A stretch of 6,581 nucleotides of DNA from contig CABSDO010000100.1 in NCBI GenBank assembly GCA_902476475.1, positions 1 through 6,581 of the forward strand. Direction: 5' to 3'. The stretch's first letter is position 1; the number at the start of each line of letters is the position of its first letter. The notes beneath the pieces are model-generated. The model did no database searches. It was given only the letters and a program-made list of their open reading frames with translations, and had not been told where the DNA came from. A program made the position numbers and the translations under genes. This document shows positions 5,898 through 6,581 of this stretch, one piece after another. The DNA comes from an uncultured Collinsella sp. Its GTDB lineage: Bacteria; Actinomycetota; Coriobacteriia; Coriobacteriales; Coriobacteriaceae.

Positions 5898-6581
5898 GTG
5901 AGGTTCAAGCGCTGGTGGAGTGTCCCGTTATCATAGGTACGGCGGGCCACGTCGACCACGGTAAGTCGGCGCTCATCGAGGCACTGACGGGTAAAAACCC
6001 CGACCGCCTGGAAGTTGAGCGTCGTCGCGGCATGACGGTTGAGCTTGGCTTTGGCGAGCTGGCGCTGCCGAGTGGCAATATCGTGGGCCTGGTCGACGTG
6101 CCGGGGCATGCACACTACCTGCGCGCCATGGTGCGGGGTGCGACGGGTATCGACGTTGCCGTGTTGGTGGTCTCTGCCGTTGAGGGTGTAATGCCGCAGA
6201 CGCGCGAGCACGTGCATGTGCTGGAGCTGCTGGGCGTCACGCATATGGTGGTCGCGCTGACGATGTGTGACCTGGCCGACGCCGAGATGACCGAGCTTGC
6301 CGAGCTCGACGTCGATGATTTTTTGTCGGGTACCGTGTTTGCGGACGCGCCGATCGTACCCGTGTCGTCCAAGACCGGCGCGGGGATCGATGACCTGCTG
6401 GCTGCTCTCGACGAGCGTATGGCGTTCTTTAACGAGATGGGCTGCGTCAACTGCGATCATGGTATGGATTATGTGATGTACCGTCCTGCTTCTGACGACG
6501 AGGTAGAGGCTATCTATCAGAAGGGGCTCAAGGGCGAGGCGATCTGCGAATGTGAAGCGGAGAAGTTCAAGACTGCGATGA
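5894..6581 (+). CDS. selB: SelB, selenocysteine-specific elongation factor (5' part, anomalous tail)
   Basis: 229 codons are visible with no stop before the window end. SelB delivers Sec-tRNA(Sec) to UGA codons at a SECIS hairpin. The GTPase domain is clear: P-loop GHVDHGKS (18-25), switch I region RGMTVELGF, DVPGH (68-72), MPQTREH and a G5-like SSK (158-160). Two features are odd. The guanine-specificity motif, normally N/T-K-x-D, reads TMCD (123-126), lacking the lysine. From about residue 176 (nt 6419) the sequence no longer resembles the SelB domain II start (typically FRLxVDRxFTVxGxGTVVTG). It gives a tail with Cys184, Cys187, Cys218 and Cys220 instead. The start overlaps the selA stop, so translation is coupled. 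The family call rests on the first 175 residues; the rest may be divergence, a fusion or an assembly join. Confidence 0.85.
   Translation, partial: MSEVQALVECPVIIGTAGHVDHGKSALIEALTGKNPDRLEVERRRGMTVELGFGELALPSGNIVGLVDVPGHAHYLRAMVRGATGIDVAVLVVSAVEGVMPQTREHVHVLELLGVTHMVVALTMCDLADAEMTELAELDVDDFLSGTVFADAPIVPVSSKTGAGIDDLLAALDERMAFFNEMGCVNCDHGMDYVMYRPASDDEVEAIYQKGLKGEAICECEAEKFKTAM

Noticed and set aside
5543..6460. A 305-residue minus-strand open frame across selA and selB
   Set aside because: Antisense to SelA and the SelB GTPase domain, compositionally odd, with no recognisable motif.
1..6581. CRISPR array, tRNA/rRNA gene, insertion sequence or prophage element
   Set aside because: No regular repeat-spacer array, cloverleaf-like segment, transposase motif or terminal inverted repeat was seen; the window is almost continuous metabolic coding sequence.

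Overview
The window is GC-rich, densely packed and all coding on the + strand. It looks like an anaerobic, formate-metabolising bacterium. High-GC codon use together with formate hydrogenlyase (FHL) and selenocysteine genes would fit a gut Coriobacteriia such as Collinsella, but that assignment is an inference from gene content and style, not from a marker gene.

Layout. (1) Positions 1-1256 hold the end of an FHL (group 4 [NiFe] hydrogenase) operon: the 3' end of hycG, then hycH (maturation) and hycI (hydrogenase-3 type maturation endopeptidase). These are translationally coupled with 0-1 nt junctions. (2) focA, a formate channel, follows after about 40 nt and closes the transcription unit, ending in a strong rho-independent terminator (2158-2193). 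(3) Positions 2258-4362 encode one cytoplasmic molybdopterin oxidoreductase of the DMSO reductase superfamily. It is split by a -1 type frameshift near 3113-3116 and has a Cys rather than a selenocysteine at the likely Mo-ligand position. (4) After a short, less GC-rich 77-nt gap comes selA (4440-5897), coupled by an ATGA overlap to selB (5894 to beyond the window end). The selB product begins as a normal SelB GTPase domain. It then shows a Lys-to-Met change in the guanine-specificity motif and departs into a Cys-containing tail unlike the usual SelB domain II.

How the parts fit. FocA moves formate across the membrane. FHL oxidises it to CO2 and H2, with HycH and HycI needed to mature the hydrogenase large subunit. 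The formate dehydrogenase of FHL is commonly a selenoprotein, which gives SelA and SelB an obvious reason to lie beside this operon. The Mo enzyme between them is an orphan whose substrate cannot be read from the window. The parts most worth a second look are the frameshifted oxidoreductase and the anomalous selB. Sequence or assembly error must be excluded first for both.
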